Under the pieces are notes generated by a model. The model was given only the letters and a program-made list of their open reading frames with translations. It was not told where the DNA came from and did not search any database. Below, piece after piece: positions 33,159-44,198 of a stretch of 64,000 bases of DNA. The position numbers and the translations under genes were made by a program. Origin of the DNA: Adiantum capillus-veneris (Eukaryota > Streptophyta > Polypodiopsida > Polypodiales > Pteridaceae); assembly GCA_014529385.2 (NCBI GenBank), contig CM043969.1, positions 28,095,446 through 28,159,445 of the forward strand, written 5' to 3'. Each line of letters starts with the position of its first letter. Position 1 is the first letter of the stretch.

Positions 33159-33230
<72 letters not shown>
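33159..33230. repeat. (CT)n microsatellite in element B 5' LTR
   Basis: About 35 CT units occur where the other LTR has only a short CA/CT run. Frames crossing it translate to Ser-Leu or Arg-Glu runs and are not genes. Confidence 0.97.
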
Positions 33231-33233
<3 letters not shown>

Positions 33234-33509
33234 CGTACGACACAGGATTAATATTGAAATGTTATCCAAAAAATGGTTGTAAGGTGACTTTTATACTTTA
33301 GTCACCTTAGCTCAAAAATGTACATAGGGTTCTCTTCATCATAATTACAAAGTGGAAACACATCTGGGTCCTGCTGACTGACTGATTAATCTTTACATAA
33401 CCCAGACAAGTGGATCAAAATGATAAGACGTCTTTGACATAAAAATGGGAATTTGATAGGCTTTACAAGGTGGGCTCATTACAACAATTGGACAAGTTGG
33501 GCTCCAACA

Positions 33510-33514
33510 AAGGT
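33510..33514. repeat. Target-site duplication, right copy (element B)
   Basis: AAGGT matches 13925-13929 exactly. Confidence 0.95.
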
Positions 33515-33898
33515 CTCAAAGACTGCCAAAAGTGTTTTGCATATGTTTCTCATCATGATGCAAGATAGGTCAAGCGAGCCAGTGAGCAATTTGATGGCGC
33601 GCGTTAGGGTTTTCACCATGTATTGCCCACTTATTCTCTTGCCTGCCTTCAAGCCTGGCAGCTTTGGGTAATTCAGCCAAGTAGGTTGGCTTCTTTGAAA
33701 TAGCTCATGGGCCTTCCACGTCCTCATCCTTGGTAGTGGGCAGAAACTGAGGTTATCTCTGATCACTTTAGGTGCCTCTACCAAATGGATTAGGTAATGT
33801 GGATACTTTGTCAGCCATGACTTTCTCCACCTGGGCTGAGAGTCGACTATCAACTTTACCCCTTCAGGCTTGGAGATGTCTGCTTTGTACAGTGGCAC
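33515..33898 (-). pseudogene. Element A ORF-CC, C-terminal domain (first part)
   Basis: The minus-strand frame is MPLYKADISKPEGVK, then IVDSQPRWRKSW, YLIHLVEAP, FCPLPRMRTW, PTWLNYPKLP and YMVKTL, each with a counterpart in element B at 14902-15567. It reads into the AAGGT duplication at VFETF and continues at 13929 beyond element B. Function unknown. Confidence 0.8.
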
Positions 33899-34009
33899 TG
33901 TTGGCTCCTCTCTGATTCTTTTGTTGATTGTGGCAGCTTCGTACTTTAGCAGAGGATATGGGAGGGAGGGATGTAGCCATTCACGTTGAAGGTTGTTGGT
34001 GTCTATCTT

Positions 34010-35583
34010 CTAAATAGTCATTGATTTAAAGACCCTCTGCTCCCATTCCAAGGCTTCTTTGGCCGTGTCTCTGATTTTCGCTTCTATGGCCTTTCGCATC
34101 TTCTCTTCTTCTTCTTGTGTCAGATCTTGTGGCTCTTGTGAGGGTCCTACAAGGATTTCCTCTTGCATGGGTGTGTCCACAGGATTTGCCACATTCTCTA
34201 AGTCTATTCCCTCCATGGCTGCTGGCACGATGCTAATCTGCTGCTCTTCTGTCTGCTGCTGGCCTCTCAGTTCTTCTATTTGCTTTTGAAATGTTTTATT
34301 TTCCTCTTTTGCTTGCTCTCCCATGTTTACGAGGAGGTCGTTCAAATCATCGTTTATCTTCTCCGCCTCCTCGAGCTTTCTCTTGATGGATTCTAGCTCA
34401 TCTTGCATGGCCTTGTTCTCTTCTTCCATGCGGTTTTGCATGACTATAGAGCCCTCAGTCACCATCAGCCTTTGTGTTTTCTCTAATGTCAACTCCTTTT
34501 GGAGCTCTTTCATTTGTTCTTCATAAAGCTGACTCTCTGAAGTGGTGTGAGTCGAGCTAGTAGCTCTCACTCTGGTAGGAGATGCCCGTAGCCGTTGGAT
34601 GGTTTGATCTTTGACTTTAATCTGGTATTTTAGCTCAATGACCTCATCCTGGTTAGCCTCATGCTCAATCTACGCCTTTTCTTTGGCATTTCTGAGTGTT
34701 TCCACTTCTTTGGATTCTTCAGCAAGTTACAGAGTTAGGTTGTCCCTTTCCCTCTCTACATCTATCAATGACTTGCTGATTTTTCTGTATTCTTCTTCAG
34801 CTCTCTGAAGTCTCTAATCTGTCACGTGATTCTCTCGTTCCATCTCCTGGCATCTTTGCAATGCCGTGGCCAGACTAGCTTGCAGCTCAGCTTCTTTCTT
34901 TATATGCCCTTGGATTTGTTTTTGGAGAGAGTCAACTTCAGCCTTGATCTGAACTTCATTGGCATTGAGATTGGCAACCTCACTTTCCGTGGCCATTTAT
35001 TGTGCCCTGAGCCCGATTAGCTTGTTCATCACCACATCCCAATCATTGGTGGGTGGCTTTAGGTCCACTGTATCCGTGGCCATCTCTTTCAGTTCCATTA
35101 ACCGCAGGCTCTGCATCTGTTCTTTGGTCCTTGTGCTTGCCAAGTCAAATGCTACTGTAGCTGCCTCTTCTCTTGAATATCCCACAGCTAGTAGATCATG
35201 AAATGTGCTAAACCTTCTTTCCTCTGGATCTATCTTTTCCTCTTTCTGTTCATCGTCTTCTTGCTGCTCTTGCTCTTGGCTCTTTTCTTGGTGAAAATCT
35301 TCTTGTTCCTCCTCCTTTTGTTGGGTTTGTGGAGGGCTACGAGGAGGTGGTGATGGCGGTGGGCTGGACTCCGGGCTTGACAGTGGAGTTGGTGGCTTCT
35401 TCTTGAGGTCCCGGTCCGCCTTGTTCTTCCACTCTCTTTCCTGGCCTTCCTGCTCTTCTAGCAGTTGCCATATTACTTCATCCACTTCTTCTTCTGTAAA
35501 TGGGATGTTAGGGATGTTTTCTACCGTAGCATCCAGGATCTCAAAATTTTGATGTAATCTTCAAACCTATCTCTGTGCACCCT
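34010..35583 (-). pseudogene. Element A ORF-CC, disordered linker and coiled coil
   Basis: Frames 34997-35485, 34814-34996 and 34010-34570 follow each other in sense. The first has a Pro/Ser-rich segment (SSPPPSPPPRSPPQ) followed by an acidic Gln/Glu stretch and a helical part (GYSREEAATVAFDLAS). The other two are coiled-coil like (SLQKQIQGHIKKEAELQ, KELQKELTLEKTQRLM, IKRKLEEAEKINDDLNDLL). The layout equals element B 15804-17589. The protein is probably an elongated oligomer. Stops separate the frames. Confidence 0.75.
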
Positions 35584-36139
35584 TCAGGATGATCCCGACA
35601 TGGCTTCCAGGGACAGCTTCCATAACTCACTCAAATCTCCCTTGAGTGCTCTTTCCGCTCTGAAGCTTTCCATTAATCTTTCTAACCGTGCCGCTTTCTG
35701 TGATTTTGTCTCTTTGATCGGCACTTGTACACTCTCTTTCTTTCCTTTCTTCAACTCTGGCTGCTCCTTTTGCACGGTCTCTAACTGGTGCTTCAACCTT
35801 GTGGCAACTCTGGGTGCTTTGGGTGGTTCATCCTCTATATCTTCCTTGAGCCTTAGCCAGTCATTCTGTGATGGAGGGTCATGCCATCTTCCCTTGGCGT
35901 GCAATGCCCCATAAACCACTTTCTTTATCATTTCACCCGGCACAATGTAGGTGGGGTTCTTGTTGCCCATCTTTGCCAGATTATCATGGATATAGGCAGC
36001 ATAGTTGATCACCTTTGGCTTGCTCTTCTGCATTGCCCAGGTGAATGTGGTGGCAATGGCTCTAGTCGGCATTCTGTACTTCTGTGGCAGCTTTGTACAC
36101 ATATGAAGTATTGGTTATAAAGCTTGCTCATGACCGCCA
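35584..36139 (-). pseudogene. Element A ORF-CC, N-terminal domain (second part)
   Basis: The minus-strand frame has KYRMPTRAIATTFTWAMQ, NYAAYIHDNL, YIVPGEMIKKVVYGAL and ARLERLMESFRAERAL, aligning with TTLTWAMG, HASYLFEE, YIAGGEVLTRIIYQAI and AKMERMLEGFVLERSL in element B. Its upstream end at 36139 is the insertion point of element C (duplication CGCCA). The earlier part of the protein is at 41553-42088. Confidence 0.8.
36135..36139. repeat. Target-site duplication, left copy (element C)
   Basis: CGCCA precedes the element C LTR and recurs at 41548-41552. Confidence 0.93.
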
Positions 36140-36299
36140 TGTCAGGACAAGGGTAGGACCAGTCCGGGCCAAGGGCCAGGGCCAAGGCCCAGGCCCAGGA
36201 CGGACATGCAGTCAAGGGGGTCCCTATATTTAGAAGGCCAAGGGCCTATATAGGGCATGGCTGGGTGGTGATGAGCATGTCAGTTCCCTTGCCCTTATA
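36140..36299 (+). repeat. Element C 5' LTR
   Basis: This 160-bp LTR begins TGTCAGGACAAGGGTAGGAC and ends CCCTTATA. It is 20 bp longer than the 3' copy because of an extra GGCCAAGGCCCAGG-type repeat. Confidence 0.92.
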
Positions 36300-36300
36300 T

Positions 36301-36312
36301 TGGTATCAGAGC
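36301..36312 (+). other. Primer-binding site, initiator-Met tRNA (element C)
   Basis: TGGTATCAGAGC lies one base after the LTR. Confidence 0.93.
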
Positions 36313-39300
36313 TCAGGGGAAGGAGCAGCCATGGAGGAGCAGCCATGGAGGAGGGGAAGAGGCAGGGCCTTCTCTCTCGTTCTCTCTCTCAATCTCTCTC
36401 TCTCTCTTGAAGATCTCTCTCTCGATCTCTCTATCTCGAAGAAGAAGAAGAAGAAGAAGTGAGCCAGGGAGGAACAGGCGGTGCAAGATATGCAACGAGC
36501 ATGTAAGGTACATGCATGCAAAGGAATTGGATCTCGAAAATGGCATGGCCGCAGGAAACGACTCCTGTGCAAGAGCCGAGGAAGAAAGGCGCAGTGCGGG
36601 AAGCAACCCGTGTGTCGGGATGGGGAAGAACGACGACCTGCACCAAATCGTGCATGTATTCCGTCATCGGGTTCGCGCTGGGCTAGGGAGTCGAAGTCGT
36701 CACTGCACGGCATGCTTTTGCGCATTGCGCGTCAACTGGTTCCCTTATCTCTTCCTCGCGGCTCTGTTCGCTGCCATAGCCAGGCTCGACAGCTTTTTTA
36801 TTTTTAGATTTTTTTACTATGGTCATAGGCGCCCTCCAATAACCAAGGGGGCCACCCCAGCTTAGGGGGCCGCCCCACCATTTCTTGGCCCAAGGGGCCA
36901 CCCAAGGGGGCCGCCTCAAGAAAGGCCTGCTCGTGTCCTGGAGGTCGACCGACATGGGGAAAGTATGGCACGCATGAATCTCGTACAAGCTTTGCCTTGC
37001 CATCGGCAAATAAACCATGCACGACACGAAACTAAGGTATGCGCTCGACAGGATCGGCACGCATACTATGCACGACAAGGTCGTGTTTTCTAGAAACTTC
37101 TGTAAGCTTTTCGAGTTGCCGAAGCATCAATGGTGATGCAGTTCTTGCGTTCAAGAAGCTGCGACGATGATGGCGTCGATGATGGCGTCTATAATATTCG
37201 TCGCTAACCTTCAAAGACAAGGTATGCATAATTGTTGGACTTTTCTTGTTTAATTCATTCTCAATATGCAGCTATTAAATGTATGCTCGAGCACGACTCA
37301 CTTGGTCTTCAACGTGTTGTTCTGATCATTGAGCAAGGCTCATTAAGTGCATACACCACTGTGGTGTTGAGTACACCACTCCAGAGTTAACCGTTGCGAC
37401 TTTTTATCATGCATGGCATGTATATACTTACAAGGGCAATGTCCGAAACAAAGCTTTCATTTTTGTCCTACTAGCATCTGGAGTATGCTAGGATCATATC
37501 CATTTGGGAATTTTTTTACAATTGTATGGTATGCCCATTTCATGGGAGTGCATCGGACAAATTCTCGTTATCGTATGGCAACTATAGGCAACGCCTATGA
37601 TTTGCTTATCTTTTCTTGGCACAGCAGGCACAAGTGCTCAGCATGGCCGACCATTTGTCATAGCCTGCCAAATAGACAGGAGTCTCTTTGCTTTCAGTGA
37701 TTCAGTTACGCAGGTATGCATATCAGTATTTTTCTACTCTTCCATACAAGGTGCAATTGGACAAGGTCCATTATCTGTGTATGGTCGACACAGTTGACTC
37801 TATTCCATATGACATGTGTCATCAATAGCATTTATTGGCAATGAGGCCAGACATAGTTATTTGAAGCATGGCTTCTCCTGAGTACTTTCATAGCGCAAAG
37901 GCAAGGACAAAGGGCCAAATTTTCAAAGGCAAGGACAAGGGCCAAATTTTCAGTATCTCAAGGAGATAGGCATGACAAACTCCTTGTCACTGTTTCTACA
38001 AACCGACATAGAATGCTTGCCACACAATACTGGTTCATTTCACTTGAAATTGCTCGACAAGGTCGATTCTTTGGTCATGCAGTTTTGCAGCCACATCCGT
38101 TGGCTATTAGCACTGCCAGATTTAAGTGAAGCAAGGCTTCTATTTATGCATCTTGCATAGTGACTCACCACGTTTGGCATATGCTATGAGCATACAAACT
38201 TGGGAAGGCTTTGGCAAACGGTTTACAAATTATTTCATTCCGTATATGACGGATGTATAGGATACAAGAGGGCGTATATCCATATGCGACAATTCTTTCT
38301 CACACGACAGATTTGGCTATGAGCCACCTTTACGCGAGCTTTCCCTTTGGAATCTCATGACAACCGGTTTGCAACAACAACTACCAGGTACTGCCCAATG
38401 ACTTGGAGTCAAGGGCATTGGCACACAAGTTTGGGAAACTAGCAAATTAAGGAATATTCGCCCACACAATCCCTACCAGTTTGGGTTGCTGTCAATATAC
38501 AACAACACTTATTTCACAGGCAACGTGCCAATACTCAGTCATTTTCATACAATCACGACCCCTGCAAGGAAGGTAGGTCAAAATGTGGCTGTGTTTTTCT
38601 GTTACCTCTCTCGTTGCGTGACTCATAGCAGAAACTTGTTGCATGCTTATAGGATAAGCTGCACGTTAGGCATAAGATGCACAAGAGCTTGCCAATCAAC
38701 TATACAAGTCATAGTCGTTTAAGGAAAGTTCCTCAGCCCAGCATGCTCTTCTTCTCTCGTTCTCTCTTTCTCTAAGGGAAAAATGAAAATCTTCTAAGAA
38801 GTTTTTGATACGTGTTTTACTCATGAGTCAGCCTAAGCCAAGGTGCTCTAACTCGTAGCTAAAATGTGGCTAAGATGCTACTCAAATTAGTCTTCATCGG
38901 TTCGTCCATTGAACACTAATTTGCACAAGGGCTATGAGCCCCTCAAGCTAAGAGCCATTGTCGGGCCAAGGGTAAGACCCAACTATTGGCATTCTTTGGG
39001 TGATTGTTCTCAAGATTGAACAGATCTACCCAGGGGAGTACACATCGACATTAATGGACAAGCAAGAGTCTTGTCATTACGGATGTTTAGGGTGTCATTT
39101 TTGCACTACATATTTTCAGTGCGACACTCAAGTAGAGTTTTTTGATAATCTTCAACTCACATCAGCCGATCTCTACAAGGAAGTATAGATGCAACCATCA
39201 GTTGCGACAGCATGGCTGACCATCAGAGCTAGGCAGTTCACTTGTGTGGATTCCCTGCTCTCTCTATAGCACCACGGAGTGTCTATGGACATATTGTTTG

Positions 39301-41390
39301 GGGTACGGCCCGGCGGGTGACTGCTAAATCACCCCATAGGCATTGAGGATCATATTTGATCTGCATTGAGGATCACAGTTTGATCTCTCCCAGTTAGCCT
39401 TTCAAGGAAAGAATTCCGCAATCTACCACGCGGTAGCGGAAAAACTCAACTTTTCAAGTTGATTTCAATCATTATCTACACAGTTAACTATGTTGGTTAC
39501 TGTTGCCTGCTAGTTTAGCGATTTCTACAAAGGGTCTTACCAAGGGGTTTGACTACGTAAATTTTAACCAAAGGGGTTGGATTGCGAAGGCAACGCCCAC
39601 GGTTTCCAGTGCAATATTGTTTGTTTTTTCAGGTAGGAGACGTGCTCCTCTACGCTTGAAGACGGGTAAGTGAACATTACGTTCAAATTTCCAGGTACGC
39701 ATCTATTGATTTGGTGTTATTTCATTTTTAGTATGCTTTGCTCGGTTTTTTCAAGACGTATACGTACTCTTGAATGTTACAGAGCCATGCCAAGGGCATG
39801 ACGGCACAAAGTATTTTGGGCCAAGAGTCCAATCTATCTTTCTGTCTTTTGCTGTTACTAACCTACTTGTAGGGTTCGATTTGGCACATGTTGTCACATG
39901 GGATACAACATGGTCTAGGAACTCAAGGAGTTCAGTTTAGCCAGTGTGGAGCATGATAATGAGGGTCCCTCTCACTCTTGTCGCAAAGTGTTTGTAGTTA
40001 CCTCCACACACAAGTACCAGCTCGTACTTGATGGATGTCTCTTTTCTTGATATCCTTGTTTGAGACATATTCCACATGTGGAGAATATGAGTCTCTGGGA
40101 CTGACACTGGAGCCAACTAGCTAACAATGTGTCGCGACGAAGTCCCTAGGTGCTGGTCGCATCCATGGATTTGACCATTTTGAGCACACAGTATCAGGAG
40201 CAATTTTAGTGGCCAGAAATTGTCGGGTGCTAAGTGCAAACTTGTTACGATTACAAGTGTAGTGAAACCACCTTAATGGAGGGTTGTTTCTACATATAGC
40301 TAAGTATGCTATGTCCATGAGAATGTCTCATGGTTGGTACCTAGGTGTGACCGGGTTGTCACATTCTATTATGGTCCAAAGTCTCGCCATGGAATTGCGG
40401 TTCGGATATGTTTGTGTTAAATGCATGCACACTAGGTGTTATGGGCCCTAGTGTTTAACACAAATTTATTCAGAGCGGCATGCAACTTCATGGACATTAT
40501 TGTTTCTGCAATTTTTTGCACAGCCAGTGCAATCTCTCTTGCAGACTTAGTATGAGTTTACATCCTGCCATACAAGGTGATGGCTAAGTATGGGTGTTTG
40601 TGATTGGCTGCTTGAAACTCCAATCTGCTTTCAACCTAGTTGGTTGTCTCCATTCCATATCGAGTATATGGATGGATACTCAATGATTGAGTCATAGTTG
40701 TCGTCAGTCGTGGGCGACTGTCTGTAAGTGGTAGGGGGAAAGCACCTCACTCTTACCGCTGCTATACATCTCGCGTAGGATGGGCAATTTACAAGCATTC
40801 TATTTAGTACTAAAGGATATGCAAAGTGCATACGTTAGTAAACCACGCTAAATGATATGCTAAGTGCATACGTTAGCAAGAGGTGAAACAACTGGATTGG
40901 TTACCTTTCTGGTTTGGAGTTTACTTACTATCAGTTAACGCATGTTGCGACTACGTAGTCTCTTCATGTATAACTCAGGTTCTCAACCTTGAACACTTGT
41001 TAGGGTGGGGTTGTTTACTGATGATGAAAATTGAGACAAAGCCAAGGACTTAAAATTGGCTGATAAGTTATGTCAGTGTGCTACTTTCATGGAAAGTGAC
41101 AAGTGGTACTCTTTTTGGTACACCTGTGTTGTGATAAAATTGTTTACCATGCTCATGAGTGTTCTAAATGGAGTATACACACTACGTTTGAATAGGGACC
41201 GGTACCATCAGATGGTTAAAAATGGACAACAATGTAGAAAATCAAGATGTTGCTCTTGGTTTCATTGAACCTCCTACTGAACCGGGTTTCGATTCAACGA
41301 GCCGTTGGATCCATGAGGGATGCCACGTTGGAAAACATTAGTGTTCTTATGAAGATGTTACCACTTGTGTTTTCGAGGACGAAAACGCTT
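36313..41390 (+). other. Element C internal region, no recognisable gene
   Basis: About 5 kb in all six frames shows no RT, integrase, protease or zinc-knuckle motif. The frame 36407-36865 begins in a CT-rich repeat and has no known domain. A GC-rich patch at about 36845-36915 contains repeated and inverted GGGGGCC/GGCCACCC words. The last 100 bp has a chromovirus-like pol tail split over two frames. Confidence 0.65.
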
Positions 41391-41407
41391 CTCCAAGGGG
41401 GGAGTAA
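41391..41407 (+). other. Polypurine tract (element C)
   Basis: TCCAAGGGGGGAGTAA ends directly before the 3' LTR. Confidence 0.85.
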
Positions 41408-41547
41408 TGTCAGGACAAGGGTAGGACCAGTCTGGGCCAAGGGCCAGGATGGACATGCAGTCAAGGGGTCCCTATATTTAGAATTCCAAGGGCCTATATA
41501 GGGCATGGCTGGGTGGTGATGAGCATGTCAGTTCCCTTTCCCTTATA
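41408..41547 (+). repeat. Element C 3' LTR
   Basis: This 140-bp copy of 36140-36299 is followed by CGCCA at 41548-41552. Confidence 0.92.
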
Positions 41548-41552
41548 CGCCA
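41548..41552. repeat. Target-site duplication, right copy (element C)
   Basis: CGCCA matches 36135-36139 exactly. Confidence 0.93.
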
Positions 41553-42088
41553 CTTTAGGGTTTTCTATATCTTCAAAGGTGTAGTTGCTCTTCTTTTCAG
41601 AGTATACGTTGACTTCATCTCTTCTTTTGGTTACACTATCCCCTTTGTTGGAGAGGTCTAGTGCGGCTACCACTACTCTCTCTCTGTGATTACAATCACA
41701 GTGTCTAGCTTGCCCTGCAGATCAGTAATTTCGGCCACTCCATCTTCTTTGATAGTGGTCACAAACTCCCATACTCTTTTATGTCAATTCCAGCTGGCAC
41801 ATCTTCAAAATACTTATGGAGATTTATCTTCTCCAGGTACTCTACTATCTTGCTTCTGACAAACTCATTGAGCTCCCGAGGTAGCATGGGTAGCTCTATT
41901 GCGTTTCCTTCAGTATCTTTGAACGCGCCTTGGTAGATCTTCAGATCATTTGAATCTAGCAAATCCTCCTGAATCCATGTGCTGGTTGGCTTCAGGGTTC
42001 CTTCTAGGATGACAAATGGTTCCACTTCTTCCAAGTAATCTTTTATTGTCATCCTTTTCTTCTTTGCCGGTGATTATGCGGTTGCCAT
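41553..42088 (-). pseudogene. Element A ORF-CC, N-terminal domain (first part)
   Basis: The likely start is the ATG at 42086-42088 (MATA), with a TAA four codons later. The open frame from 42052 reads MTIKDYLEEVEPFVILEG and then STWIQEDLL, LKIYQGAF, LPMLPRELNEFV and VPAGIDIK, matching ATWIPTD, IYQGSY and PPVGIDFK in element B. After a frameshift near 41760 it continues to 41553, where element C is inserted. The basic stretch SPAKKKR near the start parallels PGKRKGK in element B. Function unknown. Confidence 0.78.
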
Positions 42089-44020
42089 AGATCCTGTTGC
42101 ACTCAGTAGTCCGAAGTTAGCCTTTTTTCCATATTAGCTGAGAAATCGAGTTCTAACTATCCAAATGACTTGAAAATTGAAAATAAAAAAAAGGAACTTG
42201 GGAAACCCTGCATGTGCTCACAGTATCATTCTGGCCAAAAATTATCATTTAGACATCCTACGTGTAGGATGTCTATTTCATCAGGTTTTGGTGAAACTTG
42301 GCATGCTAGTGTCCCTTGACCTGTGCAACATGGCTATGTGGTTAGAATTGGGTTTGGGAATCAAAAAGTGCATTTCTGAGCAGATTCAGGCTTTAGGATC
42401 ACAAGTTGGGTAGGATGTCCACAACAGGTGGCAAATGATATTCAAATGGGTTGAAATTTGATATATGGGCTCCTTGCACCATGGTAATGGATCCCATGAT
42501 GTCATTTCTTGCACAGAAGGTCAAAATTGAGCTGGAGACATCCTACGCGTAGGATGTCTTTTTCATCAAAATTGCTTGAGATTTGTTCTGTGGGTAGCTC
42601 TTGGCATGTGAAACATGGCCCTGCTCTTGGAATTTGACTTGGACAAGAATTGGTGTTGGTAAGACCATGTGTAGTGTTTTTAGGCCCAAAAAGTGCATCT
42701 TGGATGTGTTGGGGGCCAAAAGTGATGGTAATGGCTTGAAACTTGATATATGAGCTCTTGAAGGTGATATGAAGAGATCTGGACTTGAAAAACACCATCT
42801 GTGGGCCAAAAATGTCATTTAGACATCCTACGTGTAGGATGTCTATTTCATCATGTTTTGCATGTGACCACACAGATAGCTTAACAATGTGCTCATGAAT
42901 CTATTGTGCAAGTTTCATGTGATTTGGACAAGTTTTGGTAGGCCTATGGCCCATTATTGCCTCTATGCCGTGACTTTGCGTTTTTTTTTGTGCATATGAG
43001 GTCAATTTTGGTCCAAATGTGATGAAACTTGGTGGCTAGCATGTAAAGGCTATTTAGAAGCTGTGTGTGATGAGAAATGTTAGGTTTGGTGCCTAGATTA
43101 GGCCTTGAGACATCCTACGCGTAGGATGTCTCCTTATGAAATTTTTACTGAAGGTGCTACCGCTCGCTTTTTGTGTGATCCCTACGCTAGTTTTCGCGAC
43201 AAAACGACAAACATGTGCGAAAAGCTCAAGGTGGTGAGCCTACCTCTCATGTCTGGAGCCTGTCGGGTGGTCGTGCGCGTCGTAGAAGCTGTTGGAAGAC
43301 CCTTTCGCTCTAGGTGACAGAAGCTCTCTCTCAAAAGTCAATAGTGGAAATGAGCTTAAAATGAGGTGAAAATTTCTTATAATGGGGGTCCCCGAACCAT
43401 TTTTCATGAAATTTGACATGTGCTCCCAACTTCTTGCGAGATGCGGTTTAGGCTCAAAAATTTCTTGATTTGGACTCCATTTGCCCAGTTTCCGAGAAAT
43501 TTGACGTTTCGGTCAAAATCTGACCGAAACACGCTTTTCGCTCCAGTCTCCTAATTGCACCCCCATTGTATCATAGGTTGTCCTATAGTCACTGATCATC
43601 CCCATTTTTTTGTTTTTTTCATTACGACCATTTTTCACCTGCTTTTTATATTTTTGAAGTTTTTCTGCCGAAAATTAGTAAAATTAAAAGGAAAATAGCA
43701 AATTAAACCCAGAAAATCCCCAATCATATTAAATCAAAAACATCACCGCAAAAAATTATATACACTCACATGCAATTTTTATGGCCGGATTTCTCCGTTT
43801 TACTAATATTTTGCACGAAAAATGGCTATTTTTACTTATATACACACACTTAGGGGCTTGATTTTGCATTTGGCCCCATATACTTGTAGATTCATGCTGT
43901 ATAAGGGCATATGTACTTGGGTTAGTTCAAAAAATTACGCAATCAAATGAAAACCCTTTAAAATAGTCGAAAAACATGCCCTTTTTTGCTCTTTTTTTCA
44001 TTGGGTCCTCATGAGAATGC
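42089..44020 (-). promoter_or_regulatory. Element A spacer between protease 2 and ORF-CC
   Basis: This 1.9-kb non-coding region has, in sense, an internal polypurine tract (44021-44033), then TATATAAG at 43835-43842 inside a block shared with element B (AGCCCCTA, then TGTGTATATA). A GA-rich patch follows at about 43323-43333, then four palindromes, then ORF-CC. TATA lies about 180 bp from the polypurine tract, close to the roughly 200-bp offset in the LTRs. This suggests an internal promoter derived from an LTR-like segment. Confidence 0.6.
42251..43131. repeat. Palindrome cluster, element A spacer
   Basis: Four copies of a 24-bp palindrome, made of AGACATCCTACG followed by its reverse complement, lie at 42251-42274 (centre CGTG), 42536-42559, 42821-42844 (centre CGTG) and 43108-43131. 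Successive starts are 285, 285 and 287 bp apart, yet the DNA between is not obviously repeated. A half-site GTAGGATGTCC is at about 42410. Confidence 0.96.
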
Positions 44021-44033
44021 CTCCCCCCCTCCT
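44021..44033 (-). other. Internal polypurine tract (element A)
   Basis: The minus strand reads AGGAGGGGGGGAG. It matches the element A 3' tract (AGCAGGGGGGGAG) at 12 of 13 bases and the two tracts of element B exactly. It lies after the protease 2 stop. Confidence 0.82.
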
Positions 44034-44198
44034 CGTCGGAGTCCTCCCAGACGACAAGGTATCACGTCGGTGTATGTGCCATGCATGGTTGAAAACTCGT
44101 GCTAATGCTCAACCATGTAATGTGGCCCTATATGATGCATACTCGGTCAATGCATGGAAAAATTAATGTTGTGCAAGAGAAGGGTATAAGCAATATGC

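Larger units (their letters stand above)
13930..33509 (-). mobile_element. Giant gypsy element B nested in element A
   Basis: This 19.58-kb minus-strand Ty3/gypsy element has LTRs at 13930-14853 and 32539-33509 and a perfect AAGGT duplication. It contains no further nested insertion, so its plan can be read directly: primer site 32521-32538, leader to 30717, gag to about 28240, protease and linker to 25672, RT to about 24300, RNase H and H2C2 modules to 23390, integrase to 22421, protease 2 to 21121, internal polypurine tract 20945-20961, spacer, ORF-CC 18306-14902, polypurine tract. The first 150 bp of its LTRs differ by about 6% by eye, less than in A, which fits its younger, nested position. 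Confidence 0.95.
32539..33509 (-). repeat. Element B 5' LTR
   Basis: This 971-bp LTR is the partner of 13930-14853. The extra length comes from a much longer CT microsatellite at 33159-33230. It carries TATAAAAG at 33288-33295 and the half-palindrome at 32873-32886. Confidence 0.95.
36140..41547 (+). mobile_element. Element C, short-LTR, mostly non-coding retrotransposon
   Basis: This 5.4-kb plus-strand element has LTRs of 160 and 140 bp, an initiator-Met primer site, a polypurine tract and a perfect CGCCA duplication. It sits inside ORF-CC of element A. About 5 kb of internal DNA has no convincing gag or pol. Only the extreme 3' end (about 41310-41405) resembles a gypsy pol C-terminus, with DATLENISVLMKM and FEDENASPRG in adjacent frames. 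It looks like a non-autonomous (LARD-like) or very decayed gypsy derivative. Confidence 0.88.

Noticed and set aside
33000-33301. Open frames in the element B LTR around 33000-33300
   Set aside because: They depend on the CT microsatellite within an LTR. The matching frame in the other LTR (14362-14598) is only partly kept and has no motif.
36407-36865. 152-codon frame in element C as a gene
   Set aside because: It starts in a CT-rich repeat (Ser-Leu, then poly-Arg), overlaps open frames on both strands, and shows no recognisable domain.
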